64,000 nt of DNA from Paenibacillus ferrarius (GCF_002027705.1 NZ_MBTG01000072.1:186001-250000); one strand, 5' to 3'; positions 16,268 through 26,304 are shown, counted from the first letter of the stretch. Numbers and translations: made by a program. The notes: generated by a model not told the origin, from the sequence alone.

Positions 16268-19200
16268 CTAAATAAATAATTCCATCTGCTTGATATCCCC
16301 AAGCCGTTCCAACGCAATCGGCGCATGGTCGCGGAAATAAGCCTGATTAATTTCCTTTTCTTTGGTCATGACCAGCTTGCTGCCATTCGCCGCTTGTCTA
16401 AGCCTGCAGCTGAAGACAACAGGGAAATAGTCTTTGAGAAATTTGCCTTCCGCATGCGCGGTTAGCGCGATGATTTGGAAACCAAGCTGCTCGGCAATGA
16501 AAAATACCGGACTGAGTACATGGTCGCTAGAAGCCTTGCCGAAGGGGTTGTCCAGAATCACGGTACGATGCCGCTTCATATTCGCTTGAATATGCTGACG
16601 TTTCTCTGCGACATAGTTGAGCAGACCTAAGAATAAAGTCATATTCTTACTCCATTTTTCCCCGCCAGACCAGTTGTTCGACTGTTCCCACGAAAAGGAA
16701 GCTTTCGTCACGTTGTTCTCGTTGGTCACTTTGCGGCACGATACTTTCATCGCTTGATCTTGCAGAACAATCTGAAGCAGCTGCTTCGTATCCAGCCACT
16801 TCTCTATCTCCTTGCGAACCGTCGATTTCACTTCCTGCCCGTTGTCATCGCGGTAATGCCCTTTCTCCAGCTCGGCCAAAATCCATTCCAAATGCTTGCG
16901 CAGATGGTCCTTAGCCTCCAGCTCATCCCATTCGGGAATTTGGAATGCGAAGATGTGTTTCCACTGATCCTCAACCTTGACTCTGGTTTTATTAGGAATG
17001 TCTCGCAGTTCCGAAGCGATCAGTTTCATATGGCTGTGTACATGAATGATATACTGCTCGAGCTGTTGATTATGGGTACGCATCGTTTCTTCAGCAACAT
17101 GATTGACACGTTCAATCCTGCTGTGCATTTTGTGCTGGAATTGCGTCAGCTCCTGATAGTTGTCTCTTTTCTCGACACCTTGCTCGGCCATATCTCTCAT
17201 TTTGACATCTTTGATTTGTTTCCGGCAAAAATCAATAAAATAAAGTCTGGCCTTTTTCACGGACGATTCTTCGGCTTCCAGTTCTTTCATCACGCCAGAC
17301 AATAGATGTACTGACTTTTTGACGATGTTCATTCGGTCATAAGGGAATTCGGCTTTCTGCTCCTGCGTGATTAACGCTGCCTGAATGAGCGGGTTTTCAA
17401 ACCCGTGCATAATTTTATATTGGTTGAGATATTGGATAACATCTTCGATTTTACCTAATTGAGTTTGTATTTGCAGATGCTGCTGCTGCAAACCTGTCTT
17501 CTGCTGCTGCAGACGTGTATCCTCGCGCTGAACCTGCTCGTCCACCACAGTCAGCGACTCTGTGAAGACTACGGGCAGCCCGCCAGAATGGGCAGCACCG
17601 AACTGTTCAATGAGCAGCTTAATCCTCGTTGCCAGCGCATCATATTGCTTCTCAACTCGCGCGAATTCTTCTTTGTTGCGAGACAACCGCGCTTCATGCT
17701 CCTTAAGCTCCGACAGCAGCTGCGACATCTGCTCTTCGCCGGTAATTGAGTAAACAAGATCCTCATTCAAATGCAAGTCCGCTTGTTCCAATCGGAGCTT
17801 GTTCATCTCCTTCTCCAGCGATATTCGGCTGGTTTTGGCATGGTTCCACTCCGTTTCCAATTGCTGGCGCCCTTGGGATATGCGATTTAACTTGAGATGC
17901 AAATCTTTTCTTTCTGTTTTCAACCAATCCAAGCTATGAATTGCTTCAATCGGTTGTACATCGACAGTTTCGAGATACAGATCTTGACTTTGCAGACTCG
18001 ATTTCTCGGTTCTCACAGCGTTCATTCTGCTTTTCACGGATTCGCTCTGCAGCTTCACTTGCTCCATAGAGCGCTGTCTGCTTTTCCATTTGCTTTGCTG
18101 ATCTTCTGCCTGCGCAGCCAGTTGATCAATCGCCTCGTTCAAGCCGTCGATTTCTTTGCCCAGCTCGACATATTTCCGTCCTTTTTCAATCCACTGCTGC
18201 AGCTGAACCATTTCACCTTTTTGCTCATCCATAATGGCATTGTGCTGCTGAATCGTCTGGTCAGCCTGATGTATAGATTTTCTGACAGCATCTCCATGGT
18301 TCTCTAGTTCACGCACGCGTTCACGTTTAAGCCCTGCCAGTCTTTCCATTTCCTGCACTGCCTCTAGGGGGTATACCAGGATGAATCGGCTGAAAGAGGC
18401 TTGAAGATCTGATGTACGCTGCAAGTCGCGTTCCTTTTCTTTGCGCGTCGTTCGGACCTCTTCCCCTTTTTGGACGATCATGTGCTTCCAGCTTGCGAAT
18501 TCCGTTTCATCCGCATTATCACGCCAATGCTGCGGTTCAACCCAAGCTCTAGCTTCTCCAGCTGCCGGTATTTCCCTATTGGCAATTTGCGATGCTTCCA
18601 GCGAGGAAATCACTTGAATCGGAAACTGCATATCTTCCGCATGCATCCGCAGCTTGCTAACTAATCGTTCAACCTCATTTTCCGTCGTTATTAGCGTTAC
18701 GGACCAGAGAGGATGAGTCATCGCCCGCTCGGTTAGCTCCAAGCCCTGCAAGTATTGGATACCTGTCTCCAATAGCGCGAACTGGTTTCTCCACTTGTCT
18801 GCCAAGCCAGCCACATAAGTATCTGCAAAAAAGGTAATTTGGTCACTGTAATCATCAATATAACGAAAAGCCAGACGCTCTTTGAGCAAGTAGGCTTCCT
18901 TCTGCAAGTGCAGCTTTTCCAGATCCTCCCGAAGCCGTTCTTCAATTGAACTTTGCTTCTCATAAACGGTTGACATTCTTCCCCATGAAGCCCTGTACGC
19001 AGCAATTTCAGACAGGATGGCATGCTGCTCTTTTTTAAAAGCTTCAAGATTTTGCTCTGAACTGGCACGTTCCACATAGGCGGTCTTGAGGTTCTCAGTT
19101 ACGCTTTCCAGTTCTCGCTGCCCTTCTTCTTTGCCAAATGCCAAATCTTTGTTCTTCTGCACAAGCAGCACATTGCTGTCATCCAACTTCTGATAACGCT

Positions 19201-20698
19201 GAATCCAGTCCGTCATACTGCCTTCCATGCTCTCAACAGCAGGATTGGCCAAAACATTGGCTCTTAGCGCCTCTTTATCCTGCTCACGTGCCTGCACGAT
19301 AGATCTGTGTTCAATGAGCTGTTTATTCAACTGCTCCAGTTCGTTTGATAAATCTGTCAAAATGGTTTCTTCTAAGGCCATTCTATTCTGATGAGCATCT
19401 AATTCTTGCTTCAGTTTCTCTTCTTCAACCTGCCACTCTTGCTCCAGCTTCATGTAAATACTGCGAATTTGCGCGCTATTGCTCAACCATGCTTCGCGAA
19501 GTTCCTCTTCTTCCCGGGTATTGCCGAACTGGTCAAGCTCGCGCTGCAAATAGTTCATCCGCTCTTCCGCAGAGGTCCATTGCTGCTTGTAATCGGCCAA
19601 ACGCAAAGAGTAGTAGTGCTGCTTAGCACCTCGTACTTGCACTTCTTTCTGCTCAACATCCTCTTCAACCAATCTAAGCTTGGTTTCCAAGGCAGCCAGC
19701 TCTTGCTTTTGCTTCGCAATATGGAGGGATTCTTTCTTCCGTGCCAACACCAGCAGCTGCTGGTCGCATTCTGACATTTGATTATGCCATTGCGATAGCT
19801 TGGCGCTTTCCTCATTCTTCTGCCCACTCACGAGCAGCCAATATGCCTTTGTTTCAGCTTGAGCGGCTGCATAGGCCAACTGCTTGGTATCCATTTTGGC
19901 AAAATGCAGCACATAGCTATCCAGCTCAACAAGAATTTTTTTATTTTCTTCGATTTTTTCTTTTAATTCTTTATATTTTCTGAAGCTGTCTCTGTGCATT
20001 TCAAAATTATTGGCAAACTCGCCCTGCTCATAACCAGCCATCGCGTCTTCGACCGTCGGGATCAGCAAGCGATCGAACAATTGGCTCGTCGTTTTGCATT
20101 CATCAAAAAAGCTTTCAACACCGCCCTCAGAGCTATTGATTTTGGCAATGCGATCCCACTCTGAAGCGATAATGTGGTAATCATTCTCCAATAATCTCTT
20201 GTATTCCTTCACCGTAGACGGCATGTTCGCGTTCATTCTTTTCGACGTCATTTGGTGGTAATAATCATGAATTTCGCCCTTATCGGCTGATCGCAGACTG
20301 CCCGCACTTTCCTTCACAAAAGGAATCCGGTCAATGGCATCTGCATCAAGCTCCGGATAATCATACACATACCGATAGGAGTCTATTCCTGTTGCGGTCA
20401 AAAATAAGCTGACACACGTTACCACATAGCGACGCGGCCGCTCGCTTAGAATCCACTCGATTGCGATATGCGCTGGCCCGTTTTCGAGACTTAACGTATC
20501 CTTCATTTTACGTCCGGCAAGCTCCGCATGCGGGAGTATAGCTTGTATGGCAGACTGGATAAAAACCGTCTTGCCCCCGCCATTTTCCAGCAAAATCGCA
20601 CCATTATGCCCATCGAAATGAAACAATTCGTCATTATAGCGCTTATTTCCATCCTCATAGACCACATTCGTAAACCGTATTTTAGAGATCGCTGGCAT
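16268..20698 (-). CDS. jetC: Wadjet JetC: SMC/MukB-like condensin ATPase
   Basis: A 1,476-residue SMC-like ATPase. Walker A is ENGGGKT (residues 38-44). More than 1,200 residues of charged, heptad-rich coiled coil follow, with a break near the middle as a hinge. The C-terminal head has the signature SGGEKW (about 1344-1349) and a Walker B of the form VILDN (about 1380-1384). In Wadjet, JetC with JetA and JetB forms a condensin motor that extrudes loops on plasmid DNA before JetD cuts it. The residue after the Walker B aspartate is Asn rather than the usual catalytic Glu. ATG 20698 is chosen from the GGGAGGG 8 nt upstream. It overlaps jetB by 17 nt and is the last gene of the operon. Confidence 0.9.
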   Translation of the reverse strand: MPAISKIRFTNVVYEDGNKRYNDELFHFDGHNGAILLENGGGKTVFIQSAIQAILPHAELAGRKMKDTLSLENGPAHIAIEWILSERPRRYVVTCVSLFLTATGIDSYRYVYDYPELDADAIDRIPFVKESAGSLRSADKGEIHDYYHQMTSKRMNANMPSTVKEYKRLLENDYHIIASEWDRIAKINSSEGGVESFFDECKTTSQLFDRLLIPTVEDAMAGYEQGEFANNFEMHRDSFRKYKELKEKIEENKKILVELDSYVLHFAKMDTKQLAYAAAQAETKAYWLLVSGQKNEESAKLSQWHNQMSECDQQLLVLARKKESLHIAKQKQELAALETKLRLVEEDVEQKEVQVRGAKQHYYSLRLADYKQQWTSAEERMNYLQRELDQFGNTREEEELREAWLSNSAQIRSIYMKLEQEWQVEEEKLKQELDAHQNRMALEETILTDLSNELEQLNKQLIEHRSIVQAREQDKEALRANVLANPAVESMEGSMTDWIQRYQKLDDSNVLLVQKNKDLAFGKEEGQRELESVTENLKTAYVERASSEQNLEAFKKEQHAILSEIAAYRASWGRMSTVYEKQSSIEERLREDLEKLHLQKEAYLLKERLAFRYIDDYSDQITFFADTYVAGLADKWRNQFALLETGIQYLQGLELTERAMTHPLWSVTLITTENEVERLVSKLRMHAEDMQFPIQVISSLEASQIANREIPAAGEARAWVEPQHWRDNADETEFASWKHMIVQKGEEVRTTRKEKERDLQRTSDLQASFSRFILVYPLEAVQEMERLAGLKRERVRELENHGDAVRKSIHQADQTIQQHNAIMDEQKGEMVQLQQWIEKGRKYVELGKEIDGLNEAIDQLAAQAEDQQSKWKSRQRSMEQVKLQSESVKSRMNAVRTEKSSLQSQDLYLETVDVQPIEAIHSLDWLKTERKDLHLKLNRISQGRQQLETEWNHAKTSRISLEKEMNKLRLEQADLHLNEDLVYSITGEEQMSQLLSELKEHEARLSRNKEEFARVEKQYDALATRIKLLIEQFGAAHSGGLPVVFTESLTVVDEQVQREDTRLQQQKTGLQQQHLQIQTQLGKIEDVIQYLNQYKIMHGFENPLIQAALITQEQKAEFPYDRMNIVKKSVHLLSGVMKELEAEESSVKKARLYFIDFCRKQIKDVKMRDMAEQGVEKRDNYQELTQFQHKMHSRIERVNHVAEETMRTHNQQLEQYIIHVHSHMKLIASELRDIPNKTRVKVEDQWKHIFAFQIPEWDELEAKDHLRKHLEWILAELEKGHYRDDNGQEVKSTVRKEIEKWLDTKQLLQIVLQDQAMKVSCRKVTNENNVTKASFSWEQSNNWSGGEKWSKNMTLFLGLLNYVAEKRQHIQANMKRHRTVILDNPFGKASSDHVLSPVFFIAEQLGFQIIALTAHAEGKFLKDYFPVVFSCRLRQAANGSKLVMTKEKEINQAYFRDHAPIALERLGDIKQMELFI

Positions 20699-21443
20699 GT
20701 TCGCTTCCCTCCCCCTCAAACGCAGTGCTTTGATATAAAAACTCTAAAATGCCGCGGTTATATTCCAGCTCCATAAAATAGCGCTGAACCACAACTTTGG
20801 CTTTTTCGGTCAATGTAATTTCCTGATTGCCAATATCGATGACCAGCTCTTGCGCGATCAGAAACTTGCGGACAGAGTCCATAAAGCTGACCCGGCTAAT
20901 CGTATTCCCGCTTTGCCTCGCCGCTGTCTCTTTGATATCGTCCATGGCGCTCCATTTTTCAATCAAGGCCGTCCAATTGTAGGAAAACTCCTGCTCCATC
21001 TCTCTTAATTCTGCTTCAGGATGCGTCTTCAATAACGCAATTCGCTCATTCACAAGCGCTGTCCACTCTTCGATTCCGATAAAACTTCTCGTAGGCTCCA
21101 TCGTTTGGTAGCTGTCATAGAAGGCGCCAACCAACACAATGATGCTGACATACATCAGATAAAGATCCGCATTCACGGCATTCGCCCGCAGATAGGAGCG
21201 TTTAATCACTTCGTTGTTCATATGAAAAGGCGATAGCCGTGTCTCCGGTATCATATACAGCTGTTCGCCGGCAATGATCGTTACACAATCGACTTCTCGC
21301 GCAAATTGATCTACAAGTCCACGTACCACGTCGTCCGCCATGTAGGCTTGGAGCCATTCTTTGCCGACCGCGTTATCGCGAGCGAGCAAGGTATAGATGC
21401 GAAAAGCCCTCATTACTGTTCCGTTCTCAAGTCCGATTGTCAT
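20682..21443 (-). CDS. jetB: Wadjet JetB: MukE/kleisin-interacting-like subunit
   Basis: A 253-residue acidic, helical protein with winged-helix character near its C-terminus (ISRVSFMDSVRKFLIAQELV, then ITLTEKAKVVVQRYFMELEY). By size, position and overlap it is the JetB (MukE-like) partner between the kleisin and the SMC ATPase. It overlaps jetA by 17 nt upstream and jetC by 17 nt downstream. The start is ATG 21443 behind GGGGAG. Sequence similarity alone would be weak; the identification rests on the operon. Confidence 0.82.
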   Translation of the reverse strand: MTIGLENGTVMRAFRIYTLLARDNAVGKEWLQAYMADDVVRGLVDQFAREVDCVTIIAGEQLYMIPETRLSPFHMNNEVIKRSYLRANAVNADLYLMYVSIIVLVGAFYDSYQTMEPTRSFIGIEEWTALVNERIALLKTHPEAELREMEQEFSYNWTALIEKWSAMDDIKETAARQSGNTISRVSFMDSVRKFLIAQELVIDIGNQEITLTEKAKVVVQRYFMELEYNRGILEFLYQSTAFEGEGSEHASDL

Positions 21444-22953
21444 CCTGTTCTCCCCACGAAATCAACATATTCTGTATGCTAAATCTATCGTTGACCTTCC
21501 TAATTTCCTTAAGTTCTGTTACGACCAAACAGCGGCTTCCCAGAAGCATATACATGTCTTCCAGCAGCGTCCCCTGCTGTTCATTATGCTGATTAGCTTC
21601 GTCATCCGCTCGAAGGGGGCTTCTTTGATGCAAATAAATCCAAAAATCATAAAAAGCTCTCTCACCCAGCAGATTGGCATGCTCGCTCGTTTGGAAGAGC
21701 TGAATCAACGAATGCAGCTCCACCTGGTCCCGTTCTTCCATTTTGTGCAGCAGCAACTCCATAAGAAGCTTATACAACTTTTTCTGCATCGTCTGATACC
21801 GATATTCCTCACTGTCTCCGCCAAGCTCCAGGAACTTGTCATCCCGCTCCTGTCCGCTGCCGTCTTCGAGCATATTTTGCTCCGCCCATACAGTCAACAG
21901 CGACCACATCTTCGTCTCTTGAACCGGCAAGAACGGAGCCAGCACACCTTTCATCGTCTCCAAAGGCAGTGGCGTACTGAAGATAAGCGAGGCAATGTCC
22001 TGATCAAAATTAAAGGAATCTAGCCCAGTATAATACAAAGATTCTTGCGCTGCGCCCAGAGCATGGGATTTCAGCGCCATACTCTGATGAAATAGAGCCG
22101 AATGCTCGCCATGCACCTTCTCCAGCTCATTGGATATGCGTAAAATTAACTCATAAGGCCGCTGATCCGCTTGTCTGACGGTTTGTGCTTGTACGCGATC
22201 CTTGGTTTCCTTCACAAATTGCCGCAGCTCTTCAAATTCTTCATTCTCCATCTGCAGGCGCAAATAAATATCTTCGAGCAAACCTTTATACCGTCCGAAC
22301 GTTTCTTCCGACACGATATTTCTTTTCAGCTCGTGCTCCAGCTTGACCATCCGCTCCTGCAGAGCTTCTACATCAATCCGCATCTCATTAATTTGCCGCA
22401 GAGCGCCTTCGAACTCACCTTTTTCCAATTGCTTGCGCAGCACCAGCTGATGAATCGACAGTTGGAATTCCGTATAAAATTCCTTGGTCGCGAAAATAAG
22501 CTCCAGCCCATCCTCGTCAAGCGTGTAATACTGTGTATTCGTTTTTAAATCGAAGGCATTGGCTTTTAGAATGGATATATAAATATGCTCCGCCTGACCG
22601 GATTCCCAATTCATAAAGGTAAAATCCCGTTTTTTCCCCGTCGTCGGGCGAAACACTTGCGTGATCTGTCTGGCGAGATCCTCGAATCCGACATCGTCCA
22701 AATCGATGAAAATCCCCGTCACCTTCACAAGAAACTCAGCTAAATCTTTGACGCTCGCCTTATTGTTGCGCATCAGCTTCTGCTCAAAGAAGTAAAGCAG
22801 CGTCAATAACCCAAGTTCCATGAAATCGATTGGTTTGTTTTGCCGATCTGTTTGGCGCTTTCTCTGCAGCTCATACAGAGGATCAAAAAGTGCCAGCTTG
22901 GTCATGCGCTCCCGAAACCCGGAAACAACCTGACCAATTTCTACGTAATCCAT
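21427..22953 (-). CDS. jetA: Wadjet JetA: MukF/kleisin-like subunit
   Basis: A 508-residue protein. The N-terminal 130 residues are winged-helix-like. A long coiled-coil region at about 180-300 (ALRQINEMRIDVEALQERMV and following) comes next, then a helical C-terminal half. This layout matches MukF/MksF-like kleisins, called JetA in Wadjet, which bridge the two SMC heads. ATG 22953 is used because GGAGG lies 8 nt upstream. The gene overlaps the end of jetD by 13 nt and jetB by 17 nt, so the four genes are tightly coupled. Confidence 0.85.
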   Translation of the reverse strand: MDYVEIGQVVSGFRERMTKLALFDPLYELQRKRQTDRQNKPIDFMELGLLTLLYFFEQKLMRNNKASVKDLAEFLVKVTGIFIDLDDVGFEDLARQITQVFRPTTGKKRDFTFMNWESGQAEHIYISILKANAFDLKTNTQYYTLDEDGLELIFATKEFYTEFQLSIHQLVLRKQLEKGEFEGALRQINEMRIDVEALQERMVKLEHELKRNIVSEETFGRYKGLLEDIYLRLQMENEEFEELRQFVKETKDRVQAQTVRQADQRPYELILRISNELEKVHGEHSALFHQSMALKSHALGAAQESLYYTGLDSFNFDQDIASLIFSTPLPLETMKGVLAPFLPVQETKMWSLLTVWAEQNMLEDGSGQERDDKFLELGGDSEEYRYQTMQKKLYKLLMELLLHKMEERDQVELHSLIQLFQTSEHANLLGERAFYDFWIYLHQRSPLRADDEANQHNEQQGTLLEDMYMLLGSRCLVVTELKEIRKVNDRFSIQNMLISWGEQDDNRT

Positions 22954-23981
22954 GCTGTCTTCCTCCAAATCGTACAAAGCTCGTGTGTAGGCAATATTTC
23001 TTGCGGGAAATAACCGCCTGCTGATAAACAGCGGCTGATTATCATTTGTTCTTCCTCTGTAAAATGAGACGAAAATGCCTGTAAAGCCTGCTCATTATCA
23101 CGTTGATTTTCTTTGCCGGAAGCAGACTCCCTGCTCAGACATGCTCTATAGAAGGGAAGGGCCGGTCTAGCCGGCTTGCCAAATAGAGCAAGTACACGCT
23201 CGTTGAGTAGATGCCAAATATGGATTCCTTCTTTATCGATATCGCCAAAATAGTAGAATTCATGAGCAGCGTCTCTGAGCGGAAGCTGCATCGGCAGCAG
23301 CTCAATGCTTTTGGTCACACGATAACCGCCGCCGAAAATTAGCGTCGCGAACGGGACTTCCGGCAAAACTTGCAGCAGTGCTTGATAAGTCGTTTTATTT
23401 TCAACAATAAGATGCTTATGAACTGCATGGGTTAGGACGTATGGATTCACGGCAAACATCAAGGGATCATCCACAGGAAGAATAAGAAGCTTGTCCCACA
23501 AACCGATTCGGGTCAGCAGTTCTTTCCCTTGCTTCTCCGTTATCCATTTCTCATCAGCTGCAAGCTCAAAGCTTCGCTCCGGTTCCGGAGCGGGAGTGCT
23601 TGGAAGCATATTCTTCTTCAAATAAGCATCTATTCGTTCAATAAAAGGCTTATCTTCTTCCCAGATGCTAGATTTCAATGAATAGTAAGCATCGAGGTTT
23701 ATGAAGGGATGCAGCTGCAGTCTAGCTCGATGGATGTCCTTATGCATATCTTGCAAGAAATGATTCTTCTGCACGCTATATTGATAGGCAAGAAATGGCG
23801 GCTTAGCCGTTCTCCCTGAACGCTGAACCATCTGGAGAATTCCTGCAGTTTCAAGCTCCAGTACCGACCTCGAAAATTCTTCGTAAGTACAGGGTTGAGC
23901 TATATCTTCTAATTCTTCAAGAGACACTTTCATTTTCTTTAAAGATTGTAAATGCGATCGTAGTTTCGAATTAAGTTCCAT
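22941..23981 (-). CDS. jetD: Wadjet JetD: TOPRIM nuclease subunit
   Basis: A 346-residue protein. The first 120 residues form a DUF3322-like arm. A C-terminal TOPRIM (DUF2220-like) domain carries Glu194 in LIVENKTTYQ and the Asp247-x-Asp249 pair in YYFGDIDKEGIHIW, all expected catalytic metal ligands. JetD cleaves plasmid DNA once the condensin complex has extruded it. It is the first gene of the operon here, whereas the commonly drawn type I order has it last. ATG 23981 follows AGGAG by 9 nt. Confidence 0.88.
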   Translation of the reverse strand: MELNSKLRSHLQSLKKMKVSLEELEDIAQPCTYEEFSRSVLELETAGILQMVQRSGRTAKPPFLAYQYSVQKNHFLQDMHKDIHRARLQLHPFINLDAYYSLKSSIWEEDKPFIERIDAYLKKNMLPSTPAPEPERSFELAADEKWITEKQGKELLTRIGLWDKLLILPVDDPLMFAVNPYVLTHAVHKHLIVENKTTYQALLQVLPEVPFATLIFGGGYRVTKSIELLPMQLPLRDAAHEFYYFGDIDKEGIHIWHLLNERVLALFGKPARPALPFYRACLSRESASGKENQRDNEQALQAFSSHFTEEEQMIISRCLSAGGYFPQEILPTHELCTIWRKTAWIT

Positions 23982-24013
23982 GTCCAAATGCTCCTGCTTG
24001 AGAATATATGCCT

Positions 24014-24022
24014 ATTATAGCA
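24014..24022 (-). promoter_or_regulatory. Extended -10 promoter of the Wadjet operon
   Basis: The minus strand reads TGCTATAAT (24022-24014): a perfect -10 with a TGn extension, about 32 nt before the jetD ATG. No clear -35 is present. Confidence 0.55.
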
Positions 24023-24081
24023 AAATATCAATGGCAGAAGGATTCGAAACGTTTTGGGAAATGGGAAATTTTGAAAATGAA

Positions 24082-24110
24082 TTTACTATTCACCTTCAAA
24101 ATGATACGAT
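24082..24110 (+). promoter_or_regulatory. Promoter of the surface-glycan operon
   Basis: TTTACT (24082-24087), a 17-bp spacer and TACGAT (24105-24110), with TGA before the -10, form a plausible sigma-A promoter about 47 nt before the first glycan gene. Confidence 0.45.
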
Positions 24111-24156
24111 ATGTATCTAGAATTAATTACGAATAGTAGGAAAGGAACAATTAAAT

Positions 24157-25167
24157 ATGTTTATAGGCTTCACTTTATTGACTTCTTTTCTATTGAGCAT
24201 ATTATTAACGCCATTCGTCAAAAGCATTGCTTTAAGATATCGGATACTAGATGTATCGAATGCAACGCTAAAAACACATACAATAAACACGCCATATTTA
24301 GGTGGGATATCGATTTTTATTTCCGTTTTGGTTACATCTGTCCTCATGATTTTACTGTACAAAATGATGATTTCTTTGGTGCTAATCGGCTTGCTTATTG
24401 CGTGTTTTATGATAATTGCGACAGGTTTAACGGATGATATGTACAATCTTCGCCCTTTAACTAAAATTTCCTTGCAGATCATAGCGGCATCTTTGGCATG
24501 GTTAATTGGCATTAGAATCAACTTAACTGGGCTGGAACAACTAGACATTATTGTAACGATTCTATGGATAGTAGGCATGTCTAATGCTTTTAATCTGATT
24601 GATATTATGGATGGCTTGTCCTCTGGTGTGGCTGCTATTTCATCTATTTTCCTATCCATCATTTGTCTAGAACTCGGAGAAATCATGAGTGCATTGCTGC
24701 TTTTATCTATAACGGGGGCATGTTTCGGATTCCTATTCTTTAATTTTAATCCTGCGCAGATTTTCATGGGGGATACGGGAAGTTTATTTTTGGGATTTCT
24801 AATTGCCTGTTCAACAACAACTATGTTCCAATATCAAGCAAATAGTCAGGTCGTAGTGCCAGTTATTATACTCGGAATCCCCATCTTCGAAACGATATTT
24901 ATTTCTTTTTTACGAATTAAATCGGGCATTCCGCCATGGAAGGGTACGAAAGATCATTTCGCGCTGCGGTTAGTTAAACTCGGCTTTTCGGTCAAGCGAA
25001 CGGTCATATTAACCTACTTATTTGGTATATTACTAGGCTCCCTTTCATTGATATTCTTTTATTCAGGCAGCCCCGCGCTCTATAGCTTTCTTCTATTCAC
25101 AATCCTTCTAACCGTGATCGGATGGCTTTTAAGTACAGTTGATATTAGCGAACCACGTCATTTTTAA
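24157..25167 (+). CDS. Undecaprenyl-phosphate sugar-1-phosphate transferase (WecA/TagO/MraY superfamily)
   Basis: A 336-residue protein with about ten to eleven membrane segments. The superfamily motifs appear in order: LKTHTINTPYLGGI near residue 45, TDDMYNL (Asp-Asp motif) near 90, NAFNLIDIMDGLSSG near 147, and GDTGSLFLGF near 207. A cytoplasmic KDHFALRLVKLGFS loop lies near 268. These enzymes start lipid-linked glycan synthesis by putting a sugar-1-phosphate on undecaprenyl phosphate at the inner face of the membrane. It opens a three-gene AT-rich operon. RBS AGGAAAGGAA. Confidence 0.88.
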   Translation: MFIGFTLLTSFLLSILLTPFVKSIALRYRILDVSNATLKTHTINTPYLGGISIFISVLVTSVLMILLYKMMISLVLIGLLIACFMIIATGLTDDMYNLRPLTKISLQIIAASLAWLIGIRINLTGLEQLDIIVTILWIVGMSNAFNLIDIMDGLSSGVAAISSIFLSIICLELGEIMSALLLLSITGACFGFLFFNFNPAQIFMGDTGSLFLGFLIACSTTTMFQYQANSQVVVPVIILGIPIFETIFISFLRIKSGIPPWKGTKDHFALRLVKLGFSVKRTVILTYLFGILLGSLSLIFFYSGSPALYSFLLFTILLTVIGWLLSTVDISEPRHF

Positions 25168-25177
25168 TGGAGGGACT

Positions 25178-26290
25178 ATGGCCAAAATTGTGTGTATTGT
25201 TCCCTATTCTAAATACTATATCCATTTCAGCTGGGACCTGTTGAAGCACTTAATGAATACTGGGAATGAAATCATCGCTCTAGCACCTGATGATAGCTTT
25301 CAGCACGAACTTGCTTCGATTGGCGTCAAATTCATCAAAACTCCACTCAATAACACTGGCTTAAATGTATTGTATGATATTTACACCTTATACATGCTGG
25401 TCAAAAGACTAAAGAGCCTGCAGCCAGACATGGTTATCTGTTACTCTCTAAAGCCTATCCTTTATGGGGCATATGCCGCTCGGCTGGCCAAAATAAAAAG
25501 TACATGCTCATTCGTAACAGGAATAGGGTACGTTTTTATCGGGAACACAATGATGCATAAAATTCTTCTCCTTATCGTGAAAATACTATACAAGTTTTCA
25601 TTAAAATTTAGTCATACCATTTTTTTCGAGAATCCCGATGATTTATGTTTATTTAAATCCCTTCGCTTGATCAGTCCAAACAATGAAACGGTAATTGTAA
25701 ATGGCTCAGGTGTAAACCTACATACATTCACATATTCTTCTCCTGCAATGAATCCTATTTCCTTCCTGGTTATTTCAAGAATTATAGCTGATAAAGGTAT
25801 TTTTGAGTTTATTGAAGCAGCGAAGATACTAAAGCAAAAGTACCCCCATATTAAATTTAAACTTCTTGGTCCTTTTGTTAATAACCCTAGTGCAATAAAA
25901 CGAGACTTTATAGATGAATGGGTACATCAAGGAATCATAGATTATCTGGGCGAGACAACAGATGTTCGTCCATTTTTGGCCGATGCCAGTGTATTTGTTC
26001 TACCCTCTTATCGAGAAGGCACACCTAAATCCACACTAGAAGCTATGGCCATGGGATTGCCAGTTGTCACCACGGATTGCCCTGGATGCAGGGAAACAGT
26101 TGAAAACAATGAGAATGGCTTTTTAATTCCTGTAAAAGATTATCGATCGCTTGCTGCGGCAATGGAGAAATTCATAATTAATCCTGGTCTTATTCCAATT
26201 ATGGGAAAGAAGAGTCGAGAAATTGCCGAGAGAAAATACGATGTTCAGAAAGTTAATCATTTTATTATACAAAGCTTAGGCTTAGAGTAA
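25178..26290 (+). CDS. GT4-family glycosyltransferase
   Basis: A 370-residue GT-B glycosyltransferase. The nucleotide-sugar-binding half is clear: SRIIADKGIFEFIEAAKILK near residue 200, and VFVLPSYREGTPKSTLEAMA followed by MGLPVVTTDCPG near 275-300, which is the EX7E-type region of family GT4. It extends a lipid-linked oligosaccharide in the cytoplasm. ATG 25178 is chosen because GGAGGG sits immediately upstream; the gene begins 10 nt after the transferase stop. Donor and acceptor sugars cannot be told. Confidence 0.88.
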   Translation: MAKIVCIVPYSKYYIHFSWDLLKHLMNTGNEIIALAPDDSFQHELASIGVKFIKTPLNNTGLNVLYDIYTLYMLVKRLKSLQPDMVICYSLKPILYGAYAARLAKIKSTCSFVTGIGYVFIGNTMMHKILLLIVKILYKFSLKFSHTIFFENPDDLCLFKSLRLISPNNETVIVNGSGVNLHTFTYSSPAMNPISFLVISRIIADKGIFEFIEAAKILKQKYPHIKFKLLGPFVNNPSAIKRDFIDEWVHQGIIDYLGETTDVRPFLADASVFVLPSYREGTPKSTLEAMAMGLPVVTTDCPGCRETVENNENGFLIPVKDYRSLAAAMEKFIINPGLIPIMGKKSREIAERKYDVQKVNHFIIQSLGLE

Positions 26291-26304
26291 AGTGAGGGAA
26301 CACA

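Noticed and set aside
16268..23981. Housekeeping MukBEF/MksBEF condensin
   Set aside because: A TOPRIM (JetD-like) nuclease gene overlaps the operon, which marks Wadjet rather than a chromosome-maintenance condensin.
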